A stretch of DNA of 63,165 nucleotides, from contig JAADHF010000083.1 of the NCBI GenBank assembly GCA_013151965.1, forward strand, positions 1-63,165. Reading direction: 5' to 3'. This DNA comes from Spirochaetota bacterium (GTDB lineage: Bacteria; Spirochaetota; Spirochaetia; SZUA-6). Under the pieces are notes generated by a model. That model did no database searches. It worked only from the letters and a program-made list of their open reading frames with translations, and was not told the origin of the DNA. Below are positions 45,637 to 54,361 of this stretch, one piece after another (the stretch's first letter is position 1; each line of letters begins with the position of its first letter). The position numbers and the translations under genes were made by a program.

Positions 45637-46191
45637 ATGAGATACTTTAAAAAACTCGCAGGCAGCCTCTGCTATCTTTCGCCCATAAACCCGGAGGACT
45701 ATGAAAAGTACACGGAATGGCTTAATGATCTTGAAGTAGCTGTGAATTTAACGCTTGCAACAAAAATTATAAGCCTTCCCGGTGAAAAAGAGACTCTTGC
45801 AGAGTTAGCAAAAAAGGAACATAACTTTGCCGTAATCGATTTAAAAACGGATGAACTTCTTGGAAACTGCGGATTAACCAATCTAGATTTAATAAACGGA
45901 ACAGCCGAGTTCGGTATTTTTATCGGAAACAAGAATTACTGGAACAGGGGATACGGAACCGATGCAACCCTGCTTATGCTGAATTATGGTTTTAACCTTC
46001 TTAATCTGCATAACATAATCCTCTGTGTCTATTCGTACAATAAGCACGCAATACGAACCTATACAAAATGCGGATTTAAAATAATCGGGCGCAGACGTCA
46101 GGCAAAAACAATCGGCAGGAAAACATACGATATAATCTACATGGACATTATTTCTCCCGAATTCAAAAGAAACTTACCGGTTTCATTATAA
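45637..46191 (+). CDS. GNAT family N-acetyltransferase (RimJ/RimL-like)
   Basis: 184 residues with the GNAT fold: acceptor-side strand GNCGLTNLDLINGTAEFGIFIG, acetyl-CoA loop YWNRGYGTDATLLML, and C-terminal LCVYSYNKHAIRTYTKCGFK. Acetylates an amine, either a ribosomal N-terminus or a small molecule. GGGAGG precedes ATG 45637. Single gene, divergent from the metallo-beta-lactamase-fold gene and convergent with the EEP gene. Confidence 0.88.
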   Translation: MRYFKKLAGSLCYLSPINPEDYEKYTEWLNDLEVAVNLTLATKIISLPGEKETLAELAKKEHNFAVIDLKTDELLGNCGLTNLDLINGTAEFGIFIGNKNYWNRGYGTDATLLMLNYGFNLLNLHNIILCVYSYNKHAIRTYTKCGFKIIGRRRQAKTIGRKTYDIIYMDIISPEFKRNLPVSL

Positions 46192-46210
46192 ACTTTTTCG
46201 TAACAATCAA

Positions 46211-47287
46211 TCAAAAAGTAATTCCGGAAAGTACACCGAAGTGATCGGACGGGTATATGCCGTTCACCGGGATATTAAATACAATACGGCTTGTTGCAAC
46301 ATTATTCCTGCCCATGCCGCCGCCAAGCAGAATAAAGTCTATTCGCCGGGGGCTCTGATCGAACATGGCGCTCAGCAGTTCGACACCTTTTTTCGCATCT
46401 CCGTTTACAAACTTTAAAGATGCATCTTTTTTTGTGTTGGGGTTATTAATGGAATCCCATGTAAAACCCGGAAGATTCGGATGGGCCGCATGGTATGTAT
46501 CGGTAAGATCAAGTCTCTTTACCATTGCCGCCATCTCCTTAGCTTCCAGAGTCGTATTAAAATCCCCTCCTAAAATATACGGCTTTCCATCGGCCTTTTT
46601 CTCTACATAATCAGCTATAGCCTTAAGCTCCTTCTTTCGCCTGTTCCAGTCTGCCGTTATCCCTTTATCAATTTTCTCTTTCTCCTTTTCCGAAATCTTC
46701 CCCACTGTCTGCCATTGTTCTACAGTCTTAAACAATCCTTTATCGTCAGGTAAAGCCGCATGAGTATGCGTATTAAAGAGGAGCAGTTCTTTCCCGTTTA
46801 CCGTAACTTTTCCTGCAAGTACAAAGCGGGCTTCACTGAAATGAAATGCTATATATTGACTATACAACCCTATCGGTCCGGATATCTGTTTGGAACCAAG
46901 ATTTTTCAGTTTAAGGTTCTTCCTGGCAAGTATAACAAGTCCCATATTAAGGTTAACAGGAATTCCCAGGCCGAAAATCTTAATTCCTCCGTTGTACAAC
47001 TTTGATATCGCGCTGTACCCAAGAGCTTTTTTAAGCTTTCCGGTCATCCTTCCGACAGGATTAACCTCCTGTAAAAAAATAACATCCGGATTAAGCTGTT
47101 TTAAATCTTTTATCAGGATTTCGAGCCTTTTGTCCCTTCTCTGCTGGGTCTCATATTCTCCCATCTTCAGAAGACCATGCCCGTCCAGACCATACCAGGT
47201 ATTAAATGTCACTACTGTCAGCTGTTCTGAAAAAGCTGCGGAAATCATCACAAGTCCCAGTAAAAAAGCCAGAATCTTTTTCTTCAT
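46211..47287 (-). CDS. secreted endonuclease/exonuclease/phosphatase-family protein
   Basis: 358 residues: signal peptide (MKKKILAFLLGLVMISAAFS), then an EEP fold with TVVTFNTWYG, VIFLQEVNPVG (metal glutamate), LLFNTHTHA, LGGDFNTTLEA and YPSDHFGVL (catalytic His). Secreted members include sphingomyelinase C, nucleases and inositol-phosphate phosphatases. No cysteine pair or lipobox. Lies 44 bases after the TIG/transglutaminase-like gene on the same strand, so may be the last gene of the ECF operon. Confidence 0.85.
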   Translation of the reverse strand: MKKKILAFLLGLVMISAAFSEQLTVVTFNTWYGLDGHGLLKMGEYETQQRRDKRLEILIKDLKQLNPDVIFLQEVNPVGRMTGKLKKALGYSAISKLYNGGIKIFGLGIPVNLNMGLVILARKNLKLKNLGSKQISGPIGLYSQYIAFHFSEARFVLAGKVTVNGKELLLFNTHTHAALPDDKGLFKTVEQWQTVGKISEKEKEKIDKGITADWNRRKKELKAIADYVEKKADGKPYILGGDFNTTLEAKEMAAMVKRLDLTDTYHAAHPNLPGFTWDSINNPNTKKDASLKFVNGDAKKGVELLSAMFDQSPRRIDFILLGGGMGRNNVATSRIVFNIPVNGIYPSDHFGVLSGITF

Positions 47288-47331
47288 AAATAGAACCTCA
47301 CTAAATAATGTAAATACGGGTATATGGTTAC

Positions 47332-48999
47332 CTAATATACACCCAATATCTGGATATTATGCCACTTTGCATTATAACTGTAAATATTGCCGATTGCCTC
47401 TTCATGCACAGTCTGCAAATCCGGTCTGCCGGTTCTTCTTACCTGCCGGCCGTTCGGATTCATCTGTTTTATAACAACCGTACCTCTGGAGAGGACAATA
47501 TGCCTGTTATCCAGGTTTCCGAAAAAATAATTAACCGGATTTTTATCCGGAGACAGGGGAACAAGATAATTATTATCTCCCAGGAAAGGATCAACTGGAA
47601 GCCATCCGATCCCTTCCAGATAAATCTCCGCCCAGAAGTGGCGTATGCTATTCCTGCTCTTATCCACAACTATTCCACCGATCGGGCGTGCAGGAATACC
47701 CACAGCCCTGTTTAAAGCACAGAAAAGGATCGCATAGTTAAACGAGTCACCCTTTCTCTTATCAAGAACCTCATTTAGATTTTTAAGCGATTCTTTAGAC
47801 TGCTTTAACCGTGCCCGTACATAGTTATAAATCAGCCTTGCCTTCCTGTACGGATTCCTCTCTTTTCCCGTTATTCTTCCGGCAAGCTTTTTAATTCTCG
47901 CATCATCCGAATTCACCAGGGGATCTGGTTCCGTATAATATTTGTACAAACGGCTGGAACGGTTATATTTATACCTTACCTTTGAAGGTACAATATTTAT
48001 TTCGATGGCATAACGGTCGAAAATCACATTCTCCGATATCGTATAGCTTTCTTCAGGTTTTAAATCTTTCAGAAAAAAGAGTATCGTACCATCTATATTG
48101 GAAAAAAGGGGTACAGGCTCCTGAGAAATAATCTGTATATTTCTCTGTGCAGAGCTGCCCTGTATTCTCGGCATCCATATATATAATCCATTATCGGGCG
48201 CGGAAGCAACATTATCTATTACAACCGAATACTGAATGGAGTATGTTCTCTTATTCAGAAACAGTTTCGTCCCGCCTGCCCTCTCCACTTCGAAATAAAC
48301 AGAATTACTCGCACCTTTATCTGTTTCCAGAAAAACATTGCCGGAGGATGCCCCGTCGGGAACCCTCACCTTTATCTCTCTGTCGGTCCAGCTTTGATAG
48401 TTCAGATCATAATTCGCAGCAGCAGTAAAATAAGTTTTACCGGTTACACTGGTATTTACCCCTGTTTTTTCCTCTATCCATGTAAAATTAACCTTCGAAT
48501 TACCCCTGTCCAGACCAAAATTAATTCCTGAAATTACCAATAGACTTCCTATATAACCACTCTCCGGAGATATCGACTGTATATACGGCTCTCCCGGTTT
48601 TGCAGGTCCTGATTTGACAATTGGTATTTCGTTTCGATTGGTAAAAAGCACTCCGTTGCTCTTGCCGTCCCTGGTGCTTACAAAAACCATACCGGAAACG
48701 GCTTCATCGGGTATCCGCACACTGACCTGATTATTTTTCCATTCCATATAATCAGATGCTACCGCTGTAATTCCGCCGATTTCCACTTCCCCGCCATTGC
48801 GTTTATCCCCGAAAAAATTCCCCTTGATAACAATTACATCACCCGGCACACCTATCGGCGGGGTTATCTCCTCTATCTGCGGAGGTCTTCCGGTAAGTCT
48901 CGTACTCACGATTAAAATAACAAAGAGAAGAAACAGTACAAAAATCGGAATAAGGGCTTCCTTTTTAAGAATAGAACTTTGAGATTCTTCTTTTTTCAT
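47332..48999 (-). CDS. membrane-anchored TIG-domain protein with a Ser-substituted transglutaminase-like domain
   Basis: 555 residues: single N-terminal membrane helix (about 15-34), two IPT/TIG immunoglobulin-like domains (about 40-120 and 138-240), a strand-rich middle, and a transglutaminase-like domain (about 385-480). In that domain the usual Gly-x-Cys is GDS (417-419), so the nucleophile position holds Ser419, while His454 (RHFWAEIYL) and Asp470 (LPVDPF) are kept; the nearest Cys is 427. Predicted to face the periplasm. It is fourth in the run cysS excluded: sigma, anti-sigma, secreted protein, this. It may bind rather than cleave peptides. Confidence 0.8.
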   Translation of the reverse strand: MKKEESQSSILKKEALIPIFVLFLLFVILIVSTRLTGRPPQIEEITPPIGVPGDVIVIKGNFFGDKRNGGEVEIGGITAVASDYMEWKNNQVSVRIPDEAVSGMVFVSTRDGKSNGVLFTNRNEIPIVKSGPAKPGEPYIQSISPESGYIGSLLVISGINFGLDRGNSKVNFTWIEEKTGVNTSVTGKTYFTAAANYDLNYQSWTDREIKVRVPDGASSGNVFLETDKGASNSVYFEVERAGGTKLFLNKRTYSIQYSVVIDNVASAPDNGLYIWMPRIQGSSAQRNIQIISQEPVPLFSNIDGTILFFLKDLKPEESYTISENVIFDRYAIEINIVPSKVRYKYNRSSRLYKYYTEPDPLVNSDDARIKKLAGRITGKERNPYRKARLIYNYVRARLKQSKESLKNLNEVLDKRKGDSFNYAILFCALNRAVGIPARPIGGIVVDKSRNSIRHFWAEIYLEGIGWLPVDPFLGDNNYLVPLSPDKNPVNYFFGNLDNRHIVLSRGTVVIKQMNPNGRQVRRTGRPDLQTVHEEAIGNIYSYNAKWHNIQILGVY

Positions 49000-49008
49000 T
49001 GGTTTTTC

Positions 49009-49515
49009 TTAAGGTGTATCCTTTTTACCCGTTTTTTTTGCTGCCTTGTATGGTACGATCTGAATTTCCAGTTCTATATTAAAATATTTCTTCGAGGTAA
49101 GTTTTGATGAAAAGCCGAGAGGAAAAAACAGTATTTTTTCTCCGAGTGTAACCGGAATACTGCGAAAGGTACTGAAATACTTGACATCTTTGGCAGGAAC
49201 TTCCGTAAGCCACACCTGCCCCTGCGCAACGAGGAGTATATTTCCGTTATCCATTTCGTATGGAGTAAATATCGCATAAACACGAAGATTGTCGCCTATA
49301 AGTTTAATCGCAACAGAGCGCCCGGGAATCGTCAATTCGGTACTCTTGCTGTTCCACGCAGGGTTTTCATCGTTGGGAAGAATTCTCGCCTCTATATTTA
49401 TCCTTAAAGCATTATCCAGAAGGCTTTTTAAAGCCTTCTCCAGATTAATATCGTCTGCATAAACACTATTCCATGACAAAGAAAGTATTAATAACGGCAG
49501 CAGTCTCTTAATCAT
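49009..49515 (-). CDS. exported protein of unknown function in the ECF operon
   Basis: 168 residues with a Sec signal peptide (MIKRLLPLLILSLSWNSVYA) and a mainly beta domain ending in a Lys-rich tail. Start ATG 49515 overlaps the anti-sigma stop (TGATG), with AGGGA in front. No family recognised. Position right after an anti-sigma factor and before a membrane-anchored TIG protein suggests an envelope role. Confidence 0.65.
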   Translation of the reverse strand: MIKRLLPLLILSLSWNSVYADDINLEKALKSLLDNALRINIEARILPNDENPAWNSKSTELTIPGRSVAIKLIGDNLRVYAIFTPYEMDNGNILLVAQGQVWLTEVPAKDVKYFSTFRSIPVTLGEKILFFPLGFSSKLTSKKYFNIELEIQIVPYKAAKKTGKKDTP

Positions 49516-50072
49516 CACTTTTCCCTGCTGAACTCTGTTTCGCGCATAATCGCAGGCTTGCCGACAAAGCTGAACTTTGAATCTACCGGAAGCTGTATTA
49601 TAACTTCTCTTCTGAATTGATTTTTATCCAGTGATTTTAAAAGCTGCTCGATATCCTCTATCGGTGCAGCCACCTGCACTTCTGTTGAACCGGAAGGTTC
49701 GGTCTTGATTTTTACAAGTCTCATACTGTTTCTTCCCGGTTGAATAAAAAGAAAGTAAAATCCGAAAAAAACAATAGCAGCCATAGCGGCAACAGCAACA
49801 GGTATCGGAAAAGTCACCTTACGCTTCCAGAAAGATACCCTGGCGGTGTTTTCCGCTACCTGCGTAATCTGTATCCTGCGTTTAACCTTTTCCATGGATT
49901 CCAGATAATCGGGAGAAGAATCTTCCAGAAGAATATGATTTATCCTCTGCAATGTCTGCAGCCTCTGGCTGCAAAGGCCGCACGATTCAATATGCTTATG
50001 TATAGTTCTGCTCCACGGTTCTTCTATTTCGCCATCTAAATACGCTGAAAGAGTTTCACCATCAGGACACAT
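49515..50072 (-). CDS. zinc-finger anti-sigma factor (transmembrane)
   Basis: 185 residues from ATG 50072, where AAGGTG is a good ribosome-binding site; the frame extends to 50102. N-terminal zinc-binding ASD motif H-x3-C-x2-C in IHKHIESCGLC, a transmembrane helix about 98-116 (VAVAAMAAIVFFGFYFLFI), then a periplasmic segment. Expected to hold the ECF sigma factor until an envelope signal triggers release. It overlaps the sigma gene by 11 bases. Confidence 0.85.
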   Translation of the reverse strand: MCPDGETLSAYLDGEIEEPWSRTIHKHIESCGLCSQRLQTLQRINHILLEDSSPDYLESMEKVKRRIQITQVAENTARVSFWKRKVTFPIPVAVAAMAAIVFFGFYFLFIQPGRNSMRLVKIKTEPSGSTEVQVAAPIEDIEQLLKSLDKNQFRREVIIQLPVDSKFSFVGKPAIMRETEFSREK

Positions 50073-50595
50073 ATAGCTCACCTTCTTTAAAAATAATAGC
50101 AAGTTTTTCTCTTGCCCGGAATACCCTTATTTTAACGTTCCCCTCGCTTATCCCTAATACCTTGCCTATCTCCCTGTAATTTAATCCCGCATACTCTTTT
50201 AATACCAATACGACTCTTAACTTGTAGGGAAGCCTGTTAAGTGCCTCCTGAACCAGCCCATCGGTTTCTTTCTTTATTAATTTATCCTCCCCGCTCTCCG
50301 TATAATCGATACTCGTTTTCTCGAACCTGATGTACGCCTGCCGTTCCCTTATCTTCCTCTTTTCATAGTTCAAAGATATATTTCTAACTACACGGATCAG
50401 CCAGTACTTTGCCTGCTCCAGATCCGGTAATAATTCTTTTTTTTCATAGTATTTAATAAACGCTTCGTGGCAGAGGTCCTCCGCAATTCCTTTATCACCT
50501 GTTATCCTGTACGACACTCGAAAAATCGTCGGGAATAGAGATTTATAAGCTTCTTCAAATCGTGGATGTTCATTCTTTTTCTTACGTTGCACCAT
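50062..50595 (-). CDS. ECF-family RNA polymerase sigma factor
   Basis: 177 residues from ATG 50595 (a TTG at 50604 is in frame but too close to its AGGAAAG). Sigma region 2 runs about 15-85 (FRVSYRITGDKGIAEDLCHEAF), and region 4 about 125-175 with helix-turn-helix YREIGKVLGISEGNVKIRVFRAREKL. Directs RNA polymerase to envelope-stress type promoters; its targets would include this operon if autoregulated. Lies 36 bases after cysS on the same strand, so may also be read from the cysS promoter. Confidence 0.9.
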   Translation of the reverse strand: MVQRKKKNEHPRFEEAYKSLFPTIFRVSYRITGDKGIAEDLCHEAFIKYYEKKELLPDLEQAKYWLIRVVRNISLNYEKRKIRERQAYIRFEKTSIDYTESGEDKLIKKETDGLVQEALNRLPYKLRVVLVLKEYAGLNYREIGKVLGISEGNVKIRVFRAREKLAIIFKEGELYVS

Positions 50596-50631
50596 AATAA
50601 ACAACTTTCCTGCATCTATCGTTACACATAT

Positions 50632-52104
50632 TTATACTTTTCGCCATTTTACTCCCTGCGGAGTGTCTTCTACTATAATACCACGTTCTTTTAAGATATT
50701 CCTTATCTCATCCGCCCGTTTATAGTCTTTATCTTCTCTTGCCTTTTCCCGTTCATCTATAAGGTTCGATATCTCTTTCGATACACTTATCTTCTTCATC
50801 TGCGCAGTCCCAAGCCGCAAACCCAGTACTTTATCCATCGCCAGTATTACAGAATATTTTGATACGGCTTCCACAGAACCGTCCTTAACCAGGTTCCATA
50901 GATCGGCAAGTGCCTTTGGTACATTAAGATCCTGGCTGATATGCGCCTCGAAGGATTTCAGGTAGCGGATAGCTTTATCATCCGTACCCGGGGCACCCTT
51001 GCCCGAAGCATATGTACCCGGGGCACCTGTATCTGCTGCATAAGGAGAAACCTTCTCCGCCCCGGTTTTCTCCGCCTCTTCACGTATCCTTGCTATCCTT
51101 TCCATTAAACCCGCCCGGCCGTTCTTAGCAGAATCAAGCGCTTCGAAACTGAACTGAAGCTGGGACCTGTAATGAGCCCCCAGACAAAAATACCTGTAAT
51201 CGAGCGGATCATAGCCTTTATCGATTAAAGTTGATATCGTTATGAAGTTTCCTGCGGATTTTGCCATTTTTTCTTTTGATAAAACAAGGAATTCACCGTG
51301 AAGCCAGTAATTTACCCATTTTTTCCCTGTCGCCGCCTCTGCCTGTGCAATTTCGTTTGTATGATGAACAGGAATATGGTCTATACCTCCGCAGTGAATA
51401 TCAAAATGATCACCAAGATATTTCATTGACATGGCGGAACACTCGATATGCCAGCCCGGGTATCCCCTCCCCCAGGGAGAATCCCACATCATGGACTGAT
51501 GCTCGAACTTCGATTTCGTAAACCACAGCACAAAATCATGTGGGCTTTTTTTCTGCTCATCGATCTTAACCCGCGCTCCGGCTTTTAAATCCTCCAGCCT
51601 GAGCATCGCAAGTCTGCCGTAATCAGGAAATTTTGCAACATCGAAGTACAAATTGCCGCCGGATGCATATGTAAATCCGTTTTTTTCAATTCTCCGTATC
51701 AGTTTAATCATATCATCGACATGATCGGTTGCCTTGCACACAACAGAAGGTTTTTCTACATTTAGAAGTGAAAGATCTTTAAAAAAGGCCTCCATATAAA
51801 ACCCGGCAATCTCCCGGGCCGTTTTTCCTTTCTCCTTAGCACTCCTTATTACCTTGTCTTCCCCTTCATCCGCATCATCCGTCAGATGACCGACATCCGT
51901 TACATTCATAACCTGTTTAACCTGATAACCGAAATATTCCAGGGTACGCCGCAGGATATCCTCAAAAATATACGTACGGAGATTCCCGATATGGGCATAA
52001 TTGTACACAGTCGGGCCGCATGTATACATACGGACTTTGTTATCTTCTACCGGTATAAATTCCTGTATCTGCCGTCCCATTGTATTAAAAAGTTTAATAC
52101 TCAC
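50632..52104 (-). CDS. cysS: cysteinyl-tRNA synthetase
   Basis: 490 residues. Class I synthetase for tRNA-Cys: CTCGPTVYNYAHIGN (zinc Cys and HIGH variant), GYPGWHIECSAM, HCGGIDHIPVHHTNE (zinc His) and KMAKSAGN (KMSKS variant). GTG start at 52104 with GGAGG 6 bases upstream. Between residues ~360 and 385 there is a short Gly/Ala/Pro-rich insertion where GAPGT occurs twice ten residues apart, from a 14-base direct repeat at 50984 and 51014. The cognate tRNA-Cys is at 22.4 kb. No T-box is seen here. Confidence 0.95.
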   Translation of the reverse strand: MSIKLFNTMGRQIQEFIPVEDNKVRMYTCGPTVYNYAHIGNLRTYIFEDILRRTLEYFGYQVKQVMNVTDVGHLTDDADEGEDKVIRSAKEKGKTAREIAGFYMEAFFKDLSLLNVEKPSVVCKATDHVDDMIKLIRRIEKNGFTYASGGNLYFDVAKFPDYGRLAMLRLEDLKAGARVKIDEQKKSPHDFVLWFTKSKFEHQSMMWDSPWGRGYPGWHIECSAMSMKYLGDHFDIHCGGIDHIPVHHTNEIAQAEAATGKKWVNYWLHGEFLVLSKEKMAKSAGNFITISTLIDKGYDPLDYRYFCLGAHYRSQLQFSFEALDSAKNGRAGLMERIARIREEAEKTGAEKVSPYAADTGAPGTYASGKGAPGTDDKAIRYLKSFEAHISQDLNVPKALADLWNLVKDGSVEAVSKYSVILAMDKVLGLRLGTAQMKKISVSKEISNLIDEREKAREDKDYKRADEIRNILKERGIIVEDTPQGVKWRKV

Positions 52105-52536
52105 AGGTAACCTCCATTTTCCTTAAGCCCCTTAAAATGTACAACTCAACCTATAATTTAATGCAGGCAGCCCTTGCCTTGTCTAAAAAACTTACCATAG
52201 TAGTTGTTCTTTTCTCTTTTTGTTCCTTTTTCTCTACCCTTGTTACCATTATGGATAAGGAAATAACCAAGTAACCATCAAAGACAGCTTAACGCTTCCT
52301 GAGCGTGTTGCCAACACCCTATAGCTGGTTTTGTATTAATTTCTTAGGAAAATTGTGATCAACAGGTTGTAAGCTGCATGTGTTCATCATCCTTCGTTAG
52401 ACTCATTCTTTTCCTCCATCGGTTATCATCCGATGCCGACGGAAATATTCAGCAATAATCGCTCAATTCAGATTTATGTCAGACCGGGATTTTTAAAAAA
52501 TTTTTTAAAGTTCTTCCTAAAATATTGATATTTATA
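52105..52536. other. AT-rich intergenic region before the accessory island
   Basis: No convincing gene. It contains the cysS upstream DNA, a 13-base palindrome GTGTTG-C-CAACAC at 52305-52317, and a hairpin CATCGG/CCGATG (52417-52422, 52430-52435). Base use looks lower in G+C than in the genes to the left. This may be the edge of acquired DNA. Confidence 0.5.
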
Positions 52537-52564
52537 TTGACAAAAAATCTTATGCATCTATAAT
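52537..52564 (+). promoter_or_regulatory. promoter of the first ABC importer island
   Basis: TTGACA at 52537-52542 and TATAAT at 52559-52564, spacer 16. It would drive the truncated UroD-like ORF, the SBP remnant and probably the importer genes. Confidence 0.75.
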
Positions 52565-52614
52565 AGATAGTAAACTTAACTAACTAATTCATTAATGAAA
52601 ATTAGGGGTTTTGT

Positions 52615-52788
52615 ATGACATCCGGAGATAGAATGTTATCCGCCATGAATTACGGTAAAGTGGATTTCATCTCATACTGTTTCATGATTCTTTTTAATCT
52701 ATATAACAAATGTAAATCAGAAGGAGAGTTTGTATTAAGACAAGCGGAAATGGTGAATTTAAAGAGTGAACTTACAAACTGGTTATAA
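52615..52788 (+). pseudogene. truncated N-terminus of a UroD-like methyltransferase gene
   Basis: A 57-codon ORF with AGGGG 7 bases before its ATG. The first residues, MTSGDRMLSAMNYGKVD, match the N-terminus of uroporphyrinogen-decarboxylase-fold methyltransferases (MTSRER-x-L-A-A-L-N-x-K-x-D-R pattern), and CFMILFNLYNKCKSEGEFVLRQ continues the family. It stops after NLKSELTNWL, leaving no catalytic core. Either a decayed gene or a short peptide in its own right; the first is likelier since a decayed SBP gene follows. Confidence 0.55.
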
Positions 52789-52837
52789 CAACTGTACTTA
52801 AAGTACAGGAAATAATAATTTATCCAAGGAGGTCTTT

Positions 52838-53052
52838 ATGAAAAGAAAAATGGAGTTCTTCTATTACTTCTGGTTTTGCTTCTCCCGCTTACTTTGTTTG
52901 CATCAGGGCAGAAAGAAACAACAAAAAAGGCAGTGCTCTATTCTGCTCATACCCGGAAGATTATCGATGCTATAGTCCCCAGTTTTAAGGCAGTTAGGGG
53001 AGTAGATGCCTATTTGCACTGCCGAAAATTAGCCAGAATATTATGGAGGTAA
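52838..53052 (+). pseudogene. frameshifted, truncated solute-binding protein gene
   Basis: AAGGAGG 5 bases before ATG 52838 opens MKRK, then an A5 run. Reading with one more A restores the frame: a signal peptide (VLLLLLVLLLPLTLFASG) followed by QKETTKKAVLYSAHTRKIIDA and IVPSFKA, as in iron/anion-type binding proteins (AfuA/FbpA branch). After about residue 47 family similarity ends, and the frame stops at 53052, 4 bases before the intact SBP gene. So there is a single-base loss plus an internal deletion. Confidence 0.6.
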
Positions 53053-53056
53053 AATT

Positions 53057-54355
53057 ATGAATTATAGAAAAAATCTTTTCTTTTCAATTCTACTTGCAAT
53101 GATAATAACAGGTATATCATTTGCCGGCGGAACTAAAGAATCAACTTCCGGCCAAAAGGAGAAACAGCCGGTTAAATTAAGTGCCCTGTTCATGAAACAG
53201 GCTTCATATAGCGAGCAGGATGTTCGTAATATGACTGCCGAGTTCGAAAAAGAAAACCCATTGATCGGGATTTCACTTGAATTCGTGTCCTACGAAGCGC
53301 TGCACGATAAAATCATTGCAGCAGCAGCGAGTGGGAGCGGATATGATGTTATACTTATCGATGTCATCTGGCCTGCCGAGTTTGCCACGCAGGGAATTCT
53401 GCGTGATATTACAAAAGAGATACCAAAATCTATGATTGACAAAGTCTTTTCCGGGGCATGGGATACGGTTTTGTATAAAGACCGGTATTATGGTATACCC
53501 TGGATATTGGACACTGAGTACCTGTTCTACAATAAAGAAATGCTTAAGAAAGCAGGAATTTCGGCACCGCCCAAAACGCTTAATGACCTGGCGGATCAAG
53601 CTAAGATCATCAAGAATAAAGGAATTGTTAAGTACCCGATTATCTGGGCATGGCAGCAATCGGAAAATGTTTTCCTGAATTATGTAGTGCTTGTCGCTGG
53701 TTTCGGAGGGTCGTTTTTTGATGATAACGGAAACCCGCTTTTTAATAGCGGAGGCGGGTTGAAAGCGCTTCAATATATGGTTCAGTCTCTAAAAGACGGA
53801 GTCTCTAACCCGGCTTCCTTACAGGCCATTTCAGATGATGAACTGCGTGTATTTGGATCCGAACAGGCAGCTTTCGCACTTAACTGGACATATATGTACA
53901 ATATTGCGAATACAGATAGTTCTCAATCCAAGGTGGTAGGGCAAGTGGGTGTGGAGCCGACGCCTGGGGATGGAGTTAATGTGCAGATTGCTTCTGTAAA
54001 TGGATCCATGGGACTTGGGATTACGCAATCAAGCAAGAATCCAAAGGAGGCGCTTAAGTATATTGAGTATCTTACAAGCTCCTCAGTGGAAGCAAAGTAT
54101 GCCAACCTGAGCCTTCCAATGTGGAAATCTTATTATGAGGACCCTTCAAAATGGCCTAAGGGGCAGAAACCATTAATAAATGCTGCCCAGTTATCCTTTG
54201 CGAAGCTCTACAACAGGCCTATGCTTGCCCATTATACTCAATTTTCAACTATAATGCAGAAATACCTGCAGAAAGCATTACTGAACCAGATGAGTCCGAA
54301 AGACGCGTTGGATGCAGCAGCTAAAGAGGTGGTTCAAGAAAAAGCAAACAAGTAA
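53057..54355 (+). CDS. extracellular carbohydrate-binding protein of ABC importer 1
   Basis: 432 residues, family-1 solute-binding protein. Signal peptide ends FAGG-TKES rather than a lipobox, which I take as the spirochaete-style form. Body motifs GYDVILIDVIWPAEFATQGIL, YYGIPWILDTEYLFYNKEML and AAFALNWTYMYNI match the maltose/multiple-sugar binding class. GGAGG 7 bases before ATG 53057. Two permease genes follow with 6- and minus 4-base junctions. No ATPase gene nearby; a shared MsmX/MalK-type ATPase is presumed elsewhere. Sugar unknown. Confidence 0.9.
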   Translation: MNYRKNLFFSILLAMIITGISFAGGTKESTSGQKEKQPVKLSALFMKQASYSEQDVRNMTAEFEKENPLIGISLEFVSYEALHDKIIAAAASGSGYDVILIDVIWPAEFATQGILRDITKEIPKSMIDKVFSGAWDTVLYKDRYYGIPWILDTEYLFYNKEMLKKAGISAPPKTLNDLADQAKIIKNKGIVKYPIIWAWQQSENVFLNYVVLVAGFGGSFFDDNGNPLFNSGGGLKALQYMVQSLKDGVSNPASLQAISDDELRVFGSEQAAFALNWTYMYNIANTDSSQSKVVGQVGVEPTPGDGVNVQIASVNGSMGLGITQSSKNPKEALKYIEYLTSSSVEAKYANLSLPMWKSYYEDPSKWPKGQKPLINAAQLSFAKLYNRPMLAHYTQFSTIMQKYLQKALLNQMSPKDALDAAAKEVVQEKANK

Positions 54356-54361
54356 CACATA

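Noticed and set aside
52105-52200. A possible T-box leader before cysS
   Set aside because: No AA-x3-GGTGG-x-ACCGCG-type sequence and no terminator structure in front of the gene.
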